Assembly (NCBI GenBank): GCA_017893485.1
Contig: JACEHZ010000592.1
Span: forward strand, 1,364,001 to 1,428,000
Origin: Hemerocallis citrina
Lineage: Eukaryota > Streptophyta > Magnoliopsida > Asparagales > Asphodelaceae
Length of the DNA stretch: 64,000 nucleotides
Reading direction: 5' to 3'
Shown here: in pieces, positions 63,401-64,000 of the stretch
Layout of the letters: every line of letters begins with the position of its first letter
Position numbering within the stretch: position 1 is the stretch's first letter
Notes under the pieces: model-generated
Told to the model about the DNA's origin: nothing
The model's input: the letters and a program-made list of their open reading frames with translations, nothing else
Databases searched by the model: none
Made by a program: the position numbers and the translations under genes

Positions 63401-63960
63401 TGGAATATAGGTTTTAGGAGATCTCTCTCTTCAACAGTCCCATGATTTAAGTGCTTTACTTCATCTGTTGAGCAACTATGACTGGAAACCCCATAATGTG
63501 GCTATATGGAGATGGAATAGCTCTGGTTTGTTTTCTGTGAAATCCTTTTATAAGTTTCTTATATCTGGTGGTCAAATTCCCCCCTTTTTATAAATTCATT
63601 TGGCAAAATGTTGCTCCCCTCAAAATTAGAATTTTAGTCTGGCTTACTATTCATAATCGTTTACTTACTGTGGATAATTTAAATAAGAGAAACTTGGCTG
63701 TAGGACAAAAGTGTGTCCGGTGTTCCTGTTCTAATGAATCTATCCAACATCTGTTTCTCAAGTGCCCTTTTGTGAAGCAAATTTGGATTATTCTAAAACT
63801 CTCTTTTCATTGTAGAGGCTACCCTCCTTCTATTAAATCTTGGTGGGGTATTTGCAGATTCAAGAGGATTAAAAAGAGTTTTCGTATTCTTTGGGATATG
63901 ATTGTGATGGCTTTTATTTGGGTTATTTGGAGGGAGAGGAACAATAAAACTTTTCTTTAA
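60473..63960 (+). pseudogene. LINE ORF2: endonuclease, reverse transcriptase, zinc region
   Basis: Starts MIITSWNIRGLGSEDK; its ATG shares one base with the ORF1 stop. Endonuclease blocks: QESKIPSP, GGMLIGFNDH, ISVYGPS, GGDFNAVR and SDHVPL (near 61141). The longest open part, 61694-63445, is reverse transcriptase: ATPGPDGIPTFFYKFFW, FRPISLLNVILKIIMKVLAN, LKLDLEKAYDRVNWDFL, RQGDPISPLLF and LQYADDTILF with YADD at 62537-62548. A frame change near 63440 leads into the zf-RVT-like C-terminus (CVRCSCSNESIQHLFLKC). Stops and shifts in the endonuclease part make the protein non-functional. Confidence 0.88.
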
Positions 63961-64000
63961 AAGTCTGTGGACATTGTTAACATTTTAGACTCCATTTGTT

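Larger units (their letters stand above)
57810..64000 (+). mobile_element. L1-type LINE, decayed, probably running past the window edge
   Basis: ORF1 with a CCHC knuckle, then ORF2 with apurinic-type endonuclease, reverse transcriptase and a C-terminal zinc region, all on the plus strand. The 5' limit is approximate (before the ATG at 57840). The last coding block ends at 63960, and no poly-A tail or TSD is seen before 64000. Stops and frameshifts in both ORFs make it inactive. Confidence 0.85.

Overview
This window is heterochromatin-like, repeat-dense DNA from a flowering plant, probably a eudicot with a large genome. The evidence is the set of families present: Ty3/gypsy Tat-clade elements with TGGCGCC primer sites, very long TGTAACRCCCC-type LTRs, Helitrons, a TRIM, a foldback MITE, an L1-type LINE, and fragments of plant-only protein families (plant mobile domain, SKU5-like multicopper oxidase). 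No intact ordinary host gene is visible. The species cannot be named from this sequence.

Layout. Positions 1-6403 hold a broken plant-mobile-domain (MAIN-like) gene on the minus strand, split by a 3.9-kb solo LTR (1155-5035). Positions 7050-7310 form a hairpin cluster. A minus-oriented Helitron-like element (7785 to about 10440) carries copied gene pieces, including the promoter and first exon of an SKU5-like gene. A short copia-like LTR follows at 10450-10609. From 10814 to 56548 lies one old Tat element (H, plus strand, LTRs roughly 90% identical by eye) that has been opened by three later insertions, each with its own target-site duplication (TSD). The first insertion is solo LTR B (11735-34534). 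B contains solo LTR C (15634-33639), and C contains a nearly pristine Tat element D (17901-32302, minus strand). The second is solo LTR E (36849-41649), which carries a 436-bp Helitron, a foldback MITE and a TRIM. The third is solo LTR G (50324-55204). Right of H are a hAT transposase remnant (minus) and a decayed L1-type LINE (plus) that reaches toward the window edge.

How the parts work together. D has two 660-bp LTRs with only 4 mismatches seen, a primer site, a polypurine tract and one uninterrupted gag-protease-RT-RNaseH-integrase frame of about 1,900 codons. It is therefore a young, possibly active element. Both D and H, although much diverged, carry the same module between integrase and 3' LTR. 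It consists of tandem repeats just after the pol stop, then two genes on the opposite strand (a gypsy 'Transposase_28'-like protein with coiled coil, and a second coiled-coil protein), then a TATA promoter for those genes, then a second tandem array. Exon positions and the phase of the first intron of the antisense gene agree in the two elements.

The main item for follow-up is this antisense module: its conserved splicing, its own ACGT-motif-rich promoter region, and the repeat arrays around it. In D the larger antisense gene has four premature stops although gag-pol is intact, which raises the question of supply in trans. All percentages, copy counts and junctions were read by eye and not computed.
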